From Silurus meridionalis (taxonomy: Eukaryota; Chordata; Actinopteri; Siluriformes; Siluridae), in contig NC_060891.1 of assembly GCF_014805685.1 (NCBI RefSeq), forward strand, positions 1,898,501 to 1,962,500: a DNA stretch of 64,000 bases. The letters run 5' to 3'. Shown here piece by piece: positions 35,809-45,732 of the stretch (within the stretch, counting starts at the first letter, position 1; each line of letters starts with the position of its first letter). A model generated the notes under the pieces. It saw nothing but the letters and a program-made list of their open reading frames with translations. It searched no databases and was not told where the DNA came from. Both the position numbers and the translations under genes were made by a program.

Positions 35809-36730
35809 TATGGAACAGTTCAGGAGTAAACATTGATAACAATAATCTCATTCTGTCTCTTTTGTTGAGGAAGTTCTTCCTGTTCCTAATCCTGTATAGC
35901 TGCTCTGTGTCTCTATTATTAAAAGCACTCCACAAATACAGTGTATGTTTACAAAGCTCTGATTGGTCATCTCACAATTTATATCTAAAGTGTATTTTTG
36001 GAGGCGGAGCCTGACAGAGTAATGGGCACCTTTCACGCCGAATGAAGACGCAGCACATTTCCATGTAGACTTTGCTGAAGTCAGCTGGAGCACGTTCTCG
36101 TTCGCTTCCTCTCCGTCCGGCTGGAGGAAAGAGATGAGATTAAGCTCTGCTACTTAGAGCCGATCGATTGTGGCATTTTAATTTACTCTGCCGCCATTTT
36201 CTCTTTTTTCAGCTAAAAATGACGATAACACTCCTAATAAGCACAGCAGACCACACGTGTGCTGAACACATAATCTCATAAAAACAACTTTCTAACCTTG
36301 TCTTTTTTTATTTATTGTTTTTTAGAACTTCTGGTATGCTACGACGTACACACGTCGGATATTTTACCCAAAGCGTCGCATTTTTACCCCATATACAGTA
36401 TAGGCCATGCAGCCTGCAGGTCCATTACCTCCATCATTACATTTGGCAGCACCAGCCTCAGCGTTGTGATCAAGATGGATGGGTTTTTCATCCGTGTCTG
36501 CATCCGTGGCCCTACAGATCTGCTGCGTGAGACCCCATCTACAGACCTGAATTCAAATCCACTCAGAACATCATTATAAATGATTTCATTTAAAGTAAAA
36601 TCCATACATCTGAATATTCAGCAGTTTAAAGTCAAGTTGAGTTGTATAGCTTTTTATTACGCTAATGCATCTAAATCCAATCGAATCGTTTATTCAGCAC
36701 TTAGAGCACTTCACCAAATGCAAACTAAAA
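35809..36730. other. Intergenic DNA, nothing recognised
   Basis: Unique-looking sequence. A 93-codon plus-strand frame at 36,298-36,579 shows no recognisable similarity. Confidence 0.4.
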
Positions 36731-36734
36731 TAAA

Positions 36735-37060
36735 ACATACACTACATCAACTAAACTATTGAGACACCGGACTTGTCTTGCCATATGTGTTTTTTTCCCC
36801 AAACACAGAATGTGTTCCAGCATGAAGATCTCCTGCTATAGAGCAGGAACACCTTTGAGATGAATGTGAACGCAGACTGCACCCCAGGACTCCTCACCTT
36901 CTCACCTACATCACTACCTGACTTTACTGACAGTAAAGTGGAACATCTGAGCAGAAAAGTGAAGCTTATTATAACAGCAAATGGGGAATAAATGTGAAAT
37001 GAGATGTTTAAAAAGCATGTACATGGTCTGGTGTTCACAAACATTTGTTTATATAGTATA
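36735..37060 (+). mobile_element. Decayed Tc1/mariner-derived element
   Basis: A family copy with GCCATATGTG, TGTTCCAGCATGAAGATCTC, GCAGACTGCACCCCAGGAC and GTGGAACATCTGAGCAG, ending near GTGTTCACAAACATTTG. Immediately followed by a long AT dinucleotide run. Confidence 0.65.
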
Positions 37061-37085
37061 TATAGTAGTACAATTGCATTATATG

Positions 37086-37089
<4 letters not shown>

Positions 37090-37168
<79 letters not shown>
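37090..37168. repeat. (AT)n microsatellite, about 79 bp
   Basis: Pure AT dinucleotide repeat, the longest in the window, adjoining a Tc1-derived relic. Confidence 0.97.
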
Positions 37169-37171
<3 letters not shown>

Positions 37172-37261
37172 TCCCTAAGAAATGCATTTATTAAAAACAA
37201 TACTCTAAAACAGCAGCTACAGTTAATGTTGTGAAACAAATTATTTCCTAACAAATGACCA

Positions 37262-37425
37262 GCATTCTCCTTCTTTCCTCTTCCCTTTCTTTCCTCGTAT
37301 TCTTCTTTCCTCTTCTTTTTTTCCCTCTTCCCCTTCTTTCTCCCTCTGTGTCTTTCCTCTTCTTCTTTTCTCTTCCAGTTCTTTCCTCTTCTCCTTTTTA
37401 ATTCATTTCTTTCTTTCTTCGAGCG
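37262..37425. repeat. Polypyrimidine CTT-rich tract
   Basis: Imperfect TTCCTC/TTCTTTCC repeats on an almost pure pyrimidine strand. Confidence 0.8.
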
Positions 37426-38330
37426 AACAAATAGTAAAAAATGTAATAAATAAATAAAAAAAAATTTAAAAAATCAAGTGATCAAGAAATAAAAAAGTGT
37501 AGACCCGTCTCTCTGGAGGATAAAAGCGAACCAAGCTACCCCTGACTGTTACAAAGCACTCACTCTGGAGCGGACTTTAATAAATGTTACCAAACAAAGT
37601 TTGCTTTTTTATTATTACATATATAAATATTCATTTATTATTATTGTATACGAGACCCAGTGAATGAGCTGTTACTCTAAAAGCTGTAACCACAAGCACG
37701 TGACCGTTACCCAGTGATTAATTCCCTTGTGTGTTTCCAGCAAATTGATTAAGGAAATTACGATTTGTTGATCCCTGAAAGATTCTTCGATCGCAATCCT
37801 TAAAAATGCCACTGTGTGTGATTTATTATCTTTAACACCACAAACAAACATGACGTCTTTGCCAAAACAATATGGAATTATACGGTCCGACTGCGTTTCC
37901 TCCCCAAACAATATTAATCGCCTGTGTTCTAGTGTTCTAGCACTTTCCTGGAAATGCAACAGCTCAAATTTCTTCTGTGGGCGGCTAAATGGCGTATTAC
38001 TGTGAAGCGTAAAGCCATGTCTCTGCAATTTCATTTCGGCTGCGAGACAAAAAAAAAAAAAAACACAGAGCCCCGCCTGCATGAAAAGCCATTTGGTGCT
38101 GAAACCTGTTGAGCAGATAAAGTGTGTCCATCACACAGACGCTGGCTGCCGGAGGGATCTCACTAGATCTCTCACTACCTCTCTCTCTGTCTATCTATCT
38201 TTCTATGCTCTGGGGGATCCGGAAACCCGCTCGGATGCCTGCCGCTGCCTTTGGGCTCTTCATGAAACCTGCTGGGACGATCTGATTCCTCACCTGAGAA
38301 ACCAATGCGAAGCAGAGATCTCCATCTGAC
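37426..38330. other. Intergenic DNA; high-complexity block with an unrecognised minus-strand open frame
   Basis: Positions 37,675-38,080 are balanced, repeat-poor DNA. On the minus strand a 136-codon frame (38,082-37,672) is uninterrupted but has no recognisable domain, starts beside a 15-base T-run and shows no obvious splice context. It lies about 1 kb downstream of the adck1 stop codon and could be 3'-flanking regulatory DNA. Treated as noncoding by default. Confidence 0.25.
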
Positions 38331-38719
38331 CTCAGGTTAGGTCATCGGTGGCACTTTATAAGAGTGCCATTACTTTTGCATTCTTTTTTTTTAATTTTTT
38401 TTTGGAAAACGGTACCAGGAACAGTGTGATGATCTCTAATTATTTCTATATTTTTTTCAATGTATTGTTATTTGCTCTTCGTCTCCTAGTTTTCAAACAC
38501 GTGTACACAAAACAGGACAAAAAACACAAATATCAATCATAAAGTAAAATGTTCTGTTTAAGATTAAACCTGCTGTGTGACATTAAGACACGTAAAACAA
38601 TACAGGATTGTCTGGGGGGGGAAACAAAAACAGGAAAAACATTACAGTTATATTAATGATTATGCAGCTTTAATTCTAAATCGTAATAACTTGAAAACTA
38701 CGTGGTCCGAATAGCACCA

Positions 38720-38832
38720 GCGCTCGATGTGTACTTGTCTTTTGGCACACTGACTTATGAAGGTCGGTGCTCCCTGTGACTGTGCGTGCAGCCTTGTGCT
38801 GCCATCTGTTGGCGTGTTACAGAACTAGTCTT
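38720..38832 (+). repeat. Dispersed about 110-bp repeat, copy 1
   Basis: CTTTTGGCACACTGACTTAT, GGTCGGTGCTCCCTGTGACT and CTTGTGCTGCCATCTGTTGG recur at 41,767-41,882 in the same orientation with roughly 85-90% identity by eye. Probably a short retroposon tail; not named. Confidence 0.65.
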
Positions 38833-39033
38833 AAAACTTTTGATATCACCACATTAATACTGACTGAACTCTGTCACTCTGTACTGTAGATCTTCTCGGG
38901 TTCTGGTCTCGCTGTGTGGTTGGTGATGGTGGCGTGTGGATGGATTGACGATCAGCATAGGAGATTGAGGAAATGCGGCGAGGTGCAAGACAAGGGTCCA
39001 TCCTGAACCTTCTTTAAAGTTCTTTAACCCCCT

Positions 39034-39202
39034 TTAATGTGCGGACGGCAACCAGCCGAGAACGTGGTGCATCCACTTCACCAACAACGAACTCCGAATC
39101 CACATCACCACTTCATACAGACCGATCTGACACAGAGAGAGCGCCTCGGACATGCTGATCTGCAGCCTCCTCATCCTCGAGTTCGTCTTACTCCTTTTAT
39201 AA
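39034..39202 (-). CDS. adck1: ADCK1, terminal coding exon
   Basis: The last coding exon of the mitochondrial atypical kinase ADCK1. On the minus strand a (CT)n tract ends in CTCTTAG|TTATAAAAGG (AG at 39,204-39,203). The first T completes a codon split with the preceding exon, giving a frame of 55 residues and a TAA at 39,036-39,034. The peptide (YKRSKTNSRMRRLQISMSEA... ending GWLPSAH) lines up without gaps with the vertebrate ADCK1 C terminus as I recall it (KKKNTCSFFRRTQISFSEAF... ending CWLFPAP). This confirms both the acceptor and the phase. The segment is more divergent than the upstream exons. No AATAAA was identified close downstream; an ATTAAA overlaps the stop and another lies near 38,670. 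The rest of the long open frame upstream to 39,645 is simple-repeat artefact. Confidence 0.9.
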
Positions 39203-39912
39203 CTAAGAGAGAGAGAGAGAGAGAGAATAAGAGACAGACAGAGAGACAGAAGAAAGGAATGGGGAAAAAGGAAAATTACACAGAGAAAGAAAAACAAACA
39301 GAAAGACACGAGGAAGCGATAGACAGAGTGACTGACAGAGAGGTGGCAAAAGAAGACAGGAGAGATTGAGGCAGATTCAGACAAAATACAGGAAGAGAGA
39401 GAAAAAAATTTAAAGAGAGGAGAGGAGGCAGACCAATGGACAGACAGACATAGAATAGAGTGATAGAGAGGAGGTAAAGAAAGAGAGAAACAGGCATAGA
39501 GAGAGAAGGAGAAGGAGAGAGAAAGAGAGAAAAGGACAAAGAGACAGACAGAGAGAGGGAAAATGGGTAAAGGACACAGAGAAAGAAAAAGAGAATGAGA
39601 CAGACATAAGGGAGAGATAGACATCAAAAGAGACGGAGTGATCAAAAGAGAGATGGCAAAAAAAAAAGACAGGATGGAGAGATTGAGGAAATGGATGACA
39701 TGGAAGAAAAGACAAGAAGAAAGAGAAGGAGAGAGGTGAGGGAGAAAGAAGTGCGGAGACAGAGCAATGGACAGACAGACAAAGAAAAGAGTGATTAAAG
39801 GGGTTTAAAGAAAAAAGAATCAGGATTAGAGAGAGAAGGAAGGAGAGACATATAAAGAGAGAAAAGAAAGGAGGAATAGAGAGAGAAAGAGAGAAGGAGA
39901 GAGAGATTACAG
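39203..39912. repeat. Polypurine (GA/GACA) tract; supplies the adck1 acceptor pyrimidine tract
   Basis: About 700 bp of imperfect GAGA, GACAGACA and GAAAGA words. Its left end (39,206-39,226) reads CTCTCTCT on the minus strand directly before the terminal adck1 exon, so the microsatellite forms the polypyrimidine tract. Frames rich in S, L, F, C or R, E, K, T are artefacts. Confidence 0.85.
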
Positions 39913-39994
39913 CAGATTAAGTAAATTGACTGCATGTTGATTCGTGGTCGGAGTGAAGCAGCAGATCCTGCAATATTAACAATGTCTGGTTAGT

Positions 39995-39996
<2 letters not shown>

Positions 39997-40035
<39 letters not shown>

Positions 40036-40046
40036 AGATAGATAAA

Positions 40047-40089
<43 letters not shown>
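39997..40089. repeat. (GT)n and (GA)n microsatellites
   Basis: A GT run at 39,997-40,034 and a GA run at 40,051-40,089, separated by 16 bp. Confidence 0.95.
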
Positions 40090-40093
<4 letters not shown>

Positions 40094-40263
40094 AGTGTTG
40101 AGCTGAATGACCTCAGGGGGAAAAACAATGACTCTCCAAAAACTATCGCACACTTTCCTTCCAAACCGCTTTAAACCGACAAACAACACAAACATTCATC
40201 ACGTCACACAATTTCCTCTAACAGCAGCAGCCATGAGAGAGTACTCTAGATCAAAACGCTGAC

Positions 40264-40265
<2 letters not shown>

Positions 40266-40313
<48 letters not shown>
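40266..40313. repeat. (GT)n microsatellite
   Basis: GT run of about 48 bp. Confidence 0.97.
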
Positions 40314-40316
<3 letters not shown>

Positions 40317-40317
40317 G

Positions 40318-40412
40318 CTTCTTGACTTCACTTGACTTAGTAACGGTGGTGGGATTTGAACTTATAACCTTCTGATCAGACATCCAATATCTTAACCACT
40401 GAGCTGAGCCGA
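40318..40412 (-). mobile_element. tRNA-like SINE fragment, minus orientation
   Basis: GGTGGTGGGATTTGAACTTA, TAACCTTCTGATCAGACATC and TTAACCACTGAGCTGAGC correspond to the reverse complement of the tRNA-like head seen at 14.4 kb, including a degenerate B box. Confidence 0.6.
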
Positions 40413-41520
40413 GTTTCTCTTGTGTGAATTTGTTGATGAAGAAAAAGAAAGTAGATTTGAAGTGTCACCCCGACTGCATCATCCGTCCCCTTCAATTCGC
40501 ATTCGATGACACCAGGACCAGACCGAGTTCCTCATCACCTCCTGGACACCCGACACGTTTTGTATCAGAGAGTACTTCCCTGTGCGTACGCTGCATACGG
40601 ACGCTCTTAAGGCTGCCAGCAATCCCTGAGCGCGGTTGCGTAACTTCGGCGTGGCTTGAAAAGAGTCGTGTTCAATATTTCATACGAGGACACGCAGGAT
40701 TCAGTAGCACCTCAGGAGCAGCAGATGAATTATTAAAAGCGTGCCGGGGAGAAGGCTGCGAAGGCGAGCGAGTGACAGCTAGCGGAAGCTCGGCGTTCCG
40801 GCTCACGCGGACGTGCCCACTTCATTACGCTGCGCAAAATCACGTCCATCACGTGCAAACGGGATCTTCTACACAACAATGACGTGGCGGTCTGGGAAAC
40901 GCAGCTTTTCTCCACGATCCATATTTATCTGCGCTTGATTTTTTTATGCTCCGTTGGGAATTATAGAATATTGATGATATTTTGGCAGGATTTTTACATA
41001 TTCGCAGGACACACAACCCAGCTGATTAATAAAAAAGTTTAAGGTCAGGAGGTCAGGTGAAGAAGGAGGACAGAATTTTTCCTTCATGCGGAAATTCGGA
41101 TAACGTTGATCCCGAGTGATATTGTGGCACAATATTGGCATTGTGATACCTTTTTGTGATTTTTTTTTCAAGATTTTCTACTATTTGAAAAATTTCAAGT
41201 TCATGACAATAGTATTTTTATTTTTTTATTTTAGCTATTTATTTTTAACCACTCTTCCATTACAACCTACTGTATGTTTTAGTTTCATATTGTGCTCTGT
41301 CTTTGGTCTGGGGTGTGAGAAGAAATTCAATCAAAGGTATTAATAGTAAAATCATTATAGTAAGTAGTACAGAAGGGATTTGTGAGCGGGGTATCATGTA
41401 TGTTCGTCCGGCTCGTCAGCTATTAAACTGGTCATCTTCCTCACTTTTGTTGTACACAAAACAAGAAAAAAACAAAAAGGAACATCTCACTCCTATGACT
41501 TATGATACCATATGATTAAT
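40413..41520. other. adck1 last intron, nothing recognised
   Basis: A relatively GC-rich patch at 40,490-40,900 holds a 152-codon plus-strand frame without recognisable domains or splice context. The remainder is AT-rich. No exon was supported. Confidence 0.35.
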
Positions 41521-41527
41521 CATTATA

Positions 41528-41748
41528 TACAATATACGGACAAAAATGATTGGGGCGCTTGAATGTTCCAGTCATATGTGGTTCTTCAACAAAATATTAC
41601 CCCATACTTGGATACTCACAATTGTCTTTGAAAGTGTAGCATGGAATTTTCCCTTCACTTAAACTAGGAGACCCAAACCTGTTCCAGCATGACAATGCTC
41701 CATGAAGATCTGCTTTACTTGGGTGGGATGGGAATGGAAGAATCAGAT
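41528..41748 (+). mobile_element. Tc1/mariner-derived element, 5' part only
   Basis: Begins with a terminal-type TATACGGACAAAAATGATTG, then GTCATATGTGGTTCTTCAAC, CCAAACCTGTTCCAGCATGA and CTCCATGAAGATCTGCTTTA, and breaks off about 41,745. The 3' half is missing. Confidence 0.65.
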
Positions 41749-41766
41749 TAGCAACGGTTGCACAGC

Positions 41767-41882
41767 TCCCGATGTGCACAGGACGATGTCTTTTGGCACA
41801 CTGACTTATAAGGGTCGGTGCTCCCTGTGACTGCGCGTGCAGGCTTGTGCTGCTATCTACTGGCATGTTACAAAACAAGTCT
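41767..41882 (+). repeat. Dispersed about 110-bp repeat, copy 2
   Basis: Second copy of the repeat at 38,720-38,832: TCTTTTGGCACACTGACTTA, GGTCGGTGCTCCCTGTGACT and CTTGTGCTGCTATCTACTGG. Confidence 0.65.
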
Positions 41883-41905
41883 CGAAGCGTATAACTTATT
41901 ATATA

Positions 41906-42453
41906 CAGTACAGACCAAAAGTTTGGACACACCTTCTCATTCAAAGAGTTTTCTTTATTTTCATGACTATGAAAATTGTAGAGTCACACTGAAGGCATCA
42001 AGGACTATTTGACCAAGAAGGAGAGTGATGGGGTGCTGCGCCAGATGACCTGGCCTCCACAGTCACCGGACCTGAACCCAATCGAGATGGTTTAGGGGTG
42101 AGCTGGACCGCAGAGTGAAGGCAAAAGGGCCAACAAGTGCCAAGCATCTCTCGGGGAACTCCTTCAAGACTGTTGGAAGACCATTTCAGGTGACTACCTC
42201 TTGAAGCTCATCAAGAGAATGCCAAGAGTGTGCAAAGCAGTAATCAAAGCAAAAGGTGGCTACTTTGAAGAACCTAGAATATGACATTTTCAGTTGTTTC
42301 ACACTTTTTGTTATGTATATAATTCCATATATAATTCCACATGTGTTAATTCATAGTTTTGATGCCTTCAGTGTGAATCTACAATTTTCATAGTCATGAA
42401 AATAAAGAAAACTCTTTAAATGAGAAGGTGTGTCCAAACTTTTGGTCTGTACT
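41906..42453 (+). mobile_element. Internally deleted Tc1/mariner transposon with both terminal inverted repeats
   Basis: Left end CAGTACAGACCAAAAGTTTG (from 41,906) and right end TTTGGTCTGTACT (to 42,453) belong to inverted repeats of roughly 90 bp that also share ACACCTTCTCATT, AAAGAGTTTTC and CATGACTATGAAAATTGTAG. The interior keeps the C-terminal transposase region: YLTKKESDGVLRQMTWPPQ, then SPDLNPIEMV (the second catalytic Asp region), followed by a TAG and frameshifts. About 1 kb of a full Tc1 element, including the N-terminal DNA-binding domain, is missing. TA flanks are present, as expected for Tc1 insertion. Non-autonomous. Confidence 0.9.
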
Positions 42454-42473
42454 ATATGTGTATATAAATATGC

Positions 42474-42968
<495 letters not shown>

Positions 42969-43016
<48 letters not shown>
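42969..43016. repeat. (CA)n microsatellite
   Basis: Pure CA run of about 48 bp. Confidence 0.97.
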
Positions 43017-43020
<4 letters not shown>

Positions 43021-43159
43021 ACAGCCAGGTTTCGAAAGCAAACTGCACACACAGGCACATGCTGTTTGGTAGGAAATGTGACACAACTGCTAAAATGATC
43101 AGCCTTATTAGTTTTCTCAATAAAGAGTTTATCACCGAAATCCATCCAATACAGAAACA

Positions 43160-43225
43160 GGAAAGCTGCTTTGAGACAATGTCTGTTGTGAAAAGCGCTA
43201 TACAAATAAACTTGACTTGACTTGA
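43160..43225 (+). mobile_element. Retroposon tail fragment
   Basis: GAAAGCTGCTTTGAGACAAT, GAAAAGCGCTATACAAATAA and ACTTGACTTGACTTGAG are the typical ending of a very abundant teleost dispersed repeat (...gcgctatacaaataaa-ttgaattgaattg). Confidence 0.6.
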
Positions 43226-44639
43226 GAAACTTTTCAGTCATTCCAAATCCTGGATTCACAATACAAGACTTCCAAAGTGTAAACTGTCTACATTATTATT
43301 ATCCTCTGGTCAATTTAAATATAAAAACATCCAGGAAACACATTTAGAATAAAACTGCCTATTAAACCCTGCTACAGCACAAAAAGCTACGATTGAGTGA
43401 TGTGATGATAGTGGATTTTATCAAAACCAATAAAAATATACATATATAATTATACAAACAAACAGCACGTGGCGTCCGCAATTTACCTCTAGAGGCCGCT
43501 CTCGTAATGACGGGTGGAATGAAAGCCGGAAAAACTATCGGTATGGATGTTTGCCGAGAGCTGATAGTTCCAGCAATCAACTGACCTCTATGCAGAGTTC
43601 CCTATTTATTAAAAGCTGAATGACAAGTTGTCCGTAGAATAAGTTAGTTCCAGTTATCGCTTACATCACAGCAGACGCAAACAAACCAAAACCAAAAAAG
43701 AACATAAATAAACGCAGATTGTCAAAAACAAATAGGAAACAAAAAAAACCCTTGACAATGGAGACTCTTTACATAAGTGGTTAATAAACATCTAACAGAA
43801 TTTTTTTTTTTTTTCGAGACCTGTTTACATGTTGATCCTTATGTGTTATAGAACCTGTCGCTATGGAAACAGTAATGTATTAGAACGATTTAAAAGCATA
43901 CGTAAATAATTGCAGTGAGAGGATTGTGGTTTGTAAAAGCAAGGCCTCGGAGCGGAAACCGCGAGTTTACGATGGTAAACGCAAACACATACTCACAGCC
44001 TTGTACAGATAATAATGCTACAAAGACTCATAGATCAAACTGCATCAGTGTAACAAACCTGCCATGTTCGTTATTCTTTCTTTCTCTCTATTTCTCTCTT
44101 TCTTTTTCTCTCATGTGTCCGGATGTCTGTGTGTTCGGGGTCTGGTAATGGTTTTTAAATCAGCATTCTGCACTCTGCTGCCATTTGTTTTTAATAAAGA
44201 CGCACTCGGGCGGATGACATCGAGTTTCATGTCTGGTTGCTTCTTTCTTTCCAAATCGCTCTCTCAGATTTTACAGTCGTCACCCCTCAACCCCGACATC
44301 ACCCTCCAAAACACGCATCCACACATCCGAACCCTTTCCCAAAAAATGTGCAGCATTCTTAATTAAAACCGTGCGAATAAATCAATATGGCCGCTGACTG
44401 CTAAGAAAAGTACAATATAATCGTCCTATTGAGTCAGACCATTACACCAAACAGTCGAGTTGAGGCTCCTGGTTTAAAAAAAAAAAAAAAAGATATCATC
44501 TTCAGTATTTCATCACATTTTATCGAGCAGTAATTTCCATATCTATACTCCAAAAACGTCCCACGAGGCGCTTATGAGGAGAGAGAACAGGCCGAACAGG
44601 CAGTGATTGAAATTGAAGTCAGAGAAATGACGTGATTTC
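43226..44639. other. adck1 intron, nothing recognised
   Basis: Mixed unique and AT-rich sequence with T- or A-runs at 43,801-43,814 and 44,477-44,491. No exon, RNA or clear transposon. Confidence 0.4.
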
Positions 44640-44645
44640 AGAGAG

Positions 44646-44692
<47 letters not shown>
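44640..44692. repeat. (GA)n microsatellite
   Basis: GA run with one GC interruption at its start. Confidence 0.96.
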
Positions 44693-44696
<4 letters not shown>

Positions 44697-45416
44697 TGTA
44701 AAGTGCAAAGGTAACAACTTTTCAAGTCTTCTTCTAGTCAAGTGGTACAATATGAGAGCACTTTTGATAGATACTGAGCACTGCAGACCAGGAACATCCC
44801 ACAAAAGCTGCAGTTTTGGAGACGCTCTGACCCATTCGTCTAGACGTCACAATTTGTCAAACTTCCTCAAATCCTTTCGCTCGCCCATTTATCCTCCTTC
44901 TAACATCAACTTTGAGGACAAAATGTTCACTTGATGCCAAATAAATAAATCCACCCACTAACAGGTGCCATGATGAAGAGATCATCAGTGTTTTTCACTT
45001 CACCACTCAGAATGTTATGTCTGATCAGTGTTTATATCTGAAAGTGATCAATTCATCGATTGTTTGAAATTAAAAAAAGAACCAAAACATCTCCACGTTT
45101 GGAGAATTGTGACAGTCAGTTTGTCCAGAGATGTTCCACACCTCGGCGTGTTTTTCATTTCCTCACACATGCTCAGAGCGAGGTGTTTTGTAAGCTACGT
45201 GGCGTACAGAAGCAGACCCAATCCTGATCGATTTGCTTTGTAATCAGTCAAAATGTCCGCCGTCACATTGTCATCAGAAACGGAGTCTGAGTATGCGGAG
45301 TGCACGTGTTGTGCAAATGAGACAACTTTTCAAAATGTTACTTCTGACTGAGACAAATCGGAAATATGTTTGCAAAGCTTTCACCTTGAGAAGGGTTTTC
45401 CCAGACTGCTACACAG

Positions 45417-45417
<1 letters not shown>
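44693..45417. other. adck1 intron, nothing recognised
   Basis: Unique-looking intronic sequence up to the TG run that abuts the next exon. Confidence 0.4.

Positions 45418-45457
<40 letters not shown>
45418..45457. repeat. (GT)n microsatellite abutting an adck1 splice donor
   Basis: On the minus strand this reads GTGACACACACAC..., so the CA run begins within the donor region of the exon ending at 45,460. Confidence 0.97.
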
Positions 45458-45459
45458 AC

Positions 45460-45651
45460 CTGGCGAGGGCCCGTGTACAGCAGCGGCTCATGCTGATGAA
45501 GGAGCTGGAGCTGGCGGGTCTGCAGCACCGTCTCGATGCCCCTTAGGAGGTCGTTGGTCTTCAGCAGCAGCAGCATCTGCCGAGGAACCCGATTCAGCAG
45601 CTCGCTGATCTGAGGAAGGTACATCGCTGCGTTCGTGCGAATCTCCACATC
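45460..45651 (-). CDS. adck1: ADCK1, penultimate coding exon, with an apparent 2-nt deletion
   Basis: Encodes the segment after the kinase-like core of ADCK1. The acceptor is CACCTTTCAG|GATGTG (AG at 45,653-45,652) and the donor CGCCAG|GTGACA (GT at 45,459-45,458). It reads DVEIRTNAAMYLPQISELLN, RVPRQMLLLLKTNDLLRGIE and TVLQTR in frame, matching vertebrate ADCK1 (MYLPQIS.LLN.VPRQMLL.LKTNDLLRGIE). At about 45,513 the frame slips: the downstream ADCK1 sequence SSSSFISMSRCCTRALA is intact but in the frame reached only if 2 nt are added (human has TRASASSFLNMSRCCIRALA). The exon is 192 nt, whereas the flanking phases (0 and 2) require 3n+2. As written, the frame would continue for 18 codons into the next exon and stop at its second codon (TTA TAA). 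Either a real loss-of-function or truncating allele, or a base-call/assembly error. Confidence 0.92.
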
Positions 45652-45662
45652 CTGAAAGGTGC

Positions 45663-45726
<64 letters not shown>
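45652..45726. repeat. (CA)n microsatellite just upstream of an adck1 splice acceptor
   Basis: CA run at 45,672-45,726 (TG on the gene strand) ending about 20 bp before the exon. With the GT run on the other side, the exon is bracketed by dinucleotide repeats. Confidence 0.96.

Positions 45727-45732
<6 letters not shown>

Noticed and set aside
39210..39715. Open frames rich in S, L, F and C upstream of the adck1 terminal exon
   Set aside because: Translation of the GA/CT tract; only 39,034-39,202 matches ADCK1 and has an acceptor.
40424..40882. 152-codon plus-strand frame
   Set aside because: No recognisable domain, splice context or codon pattern; GC-richer sequence gives longer chance frames.
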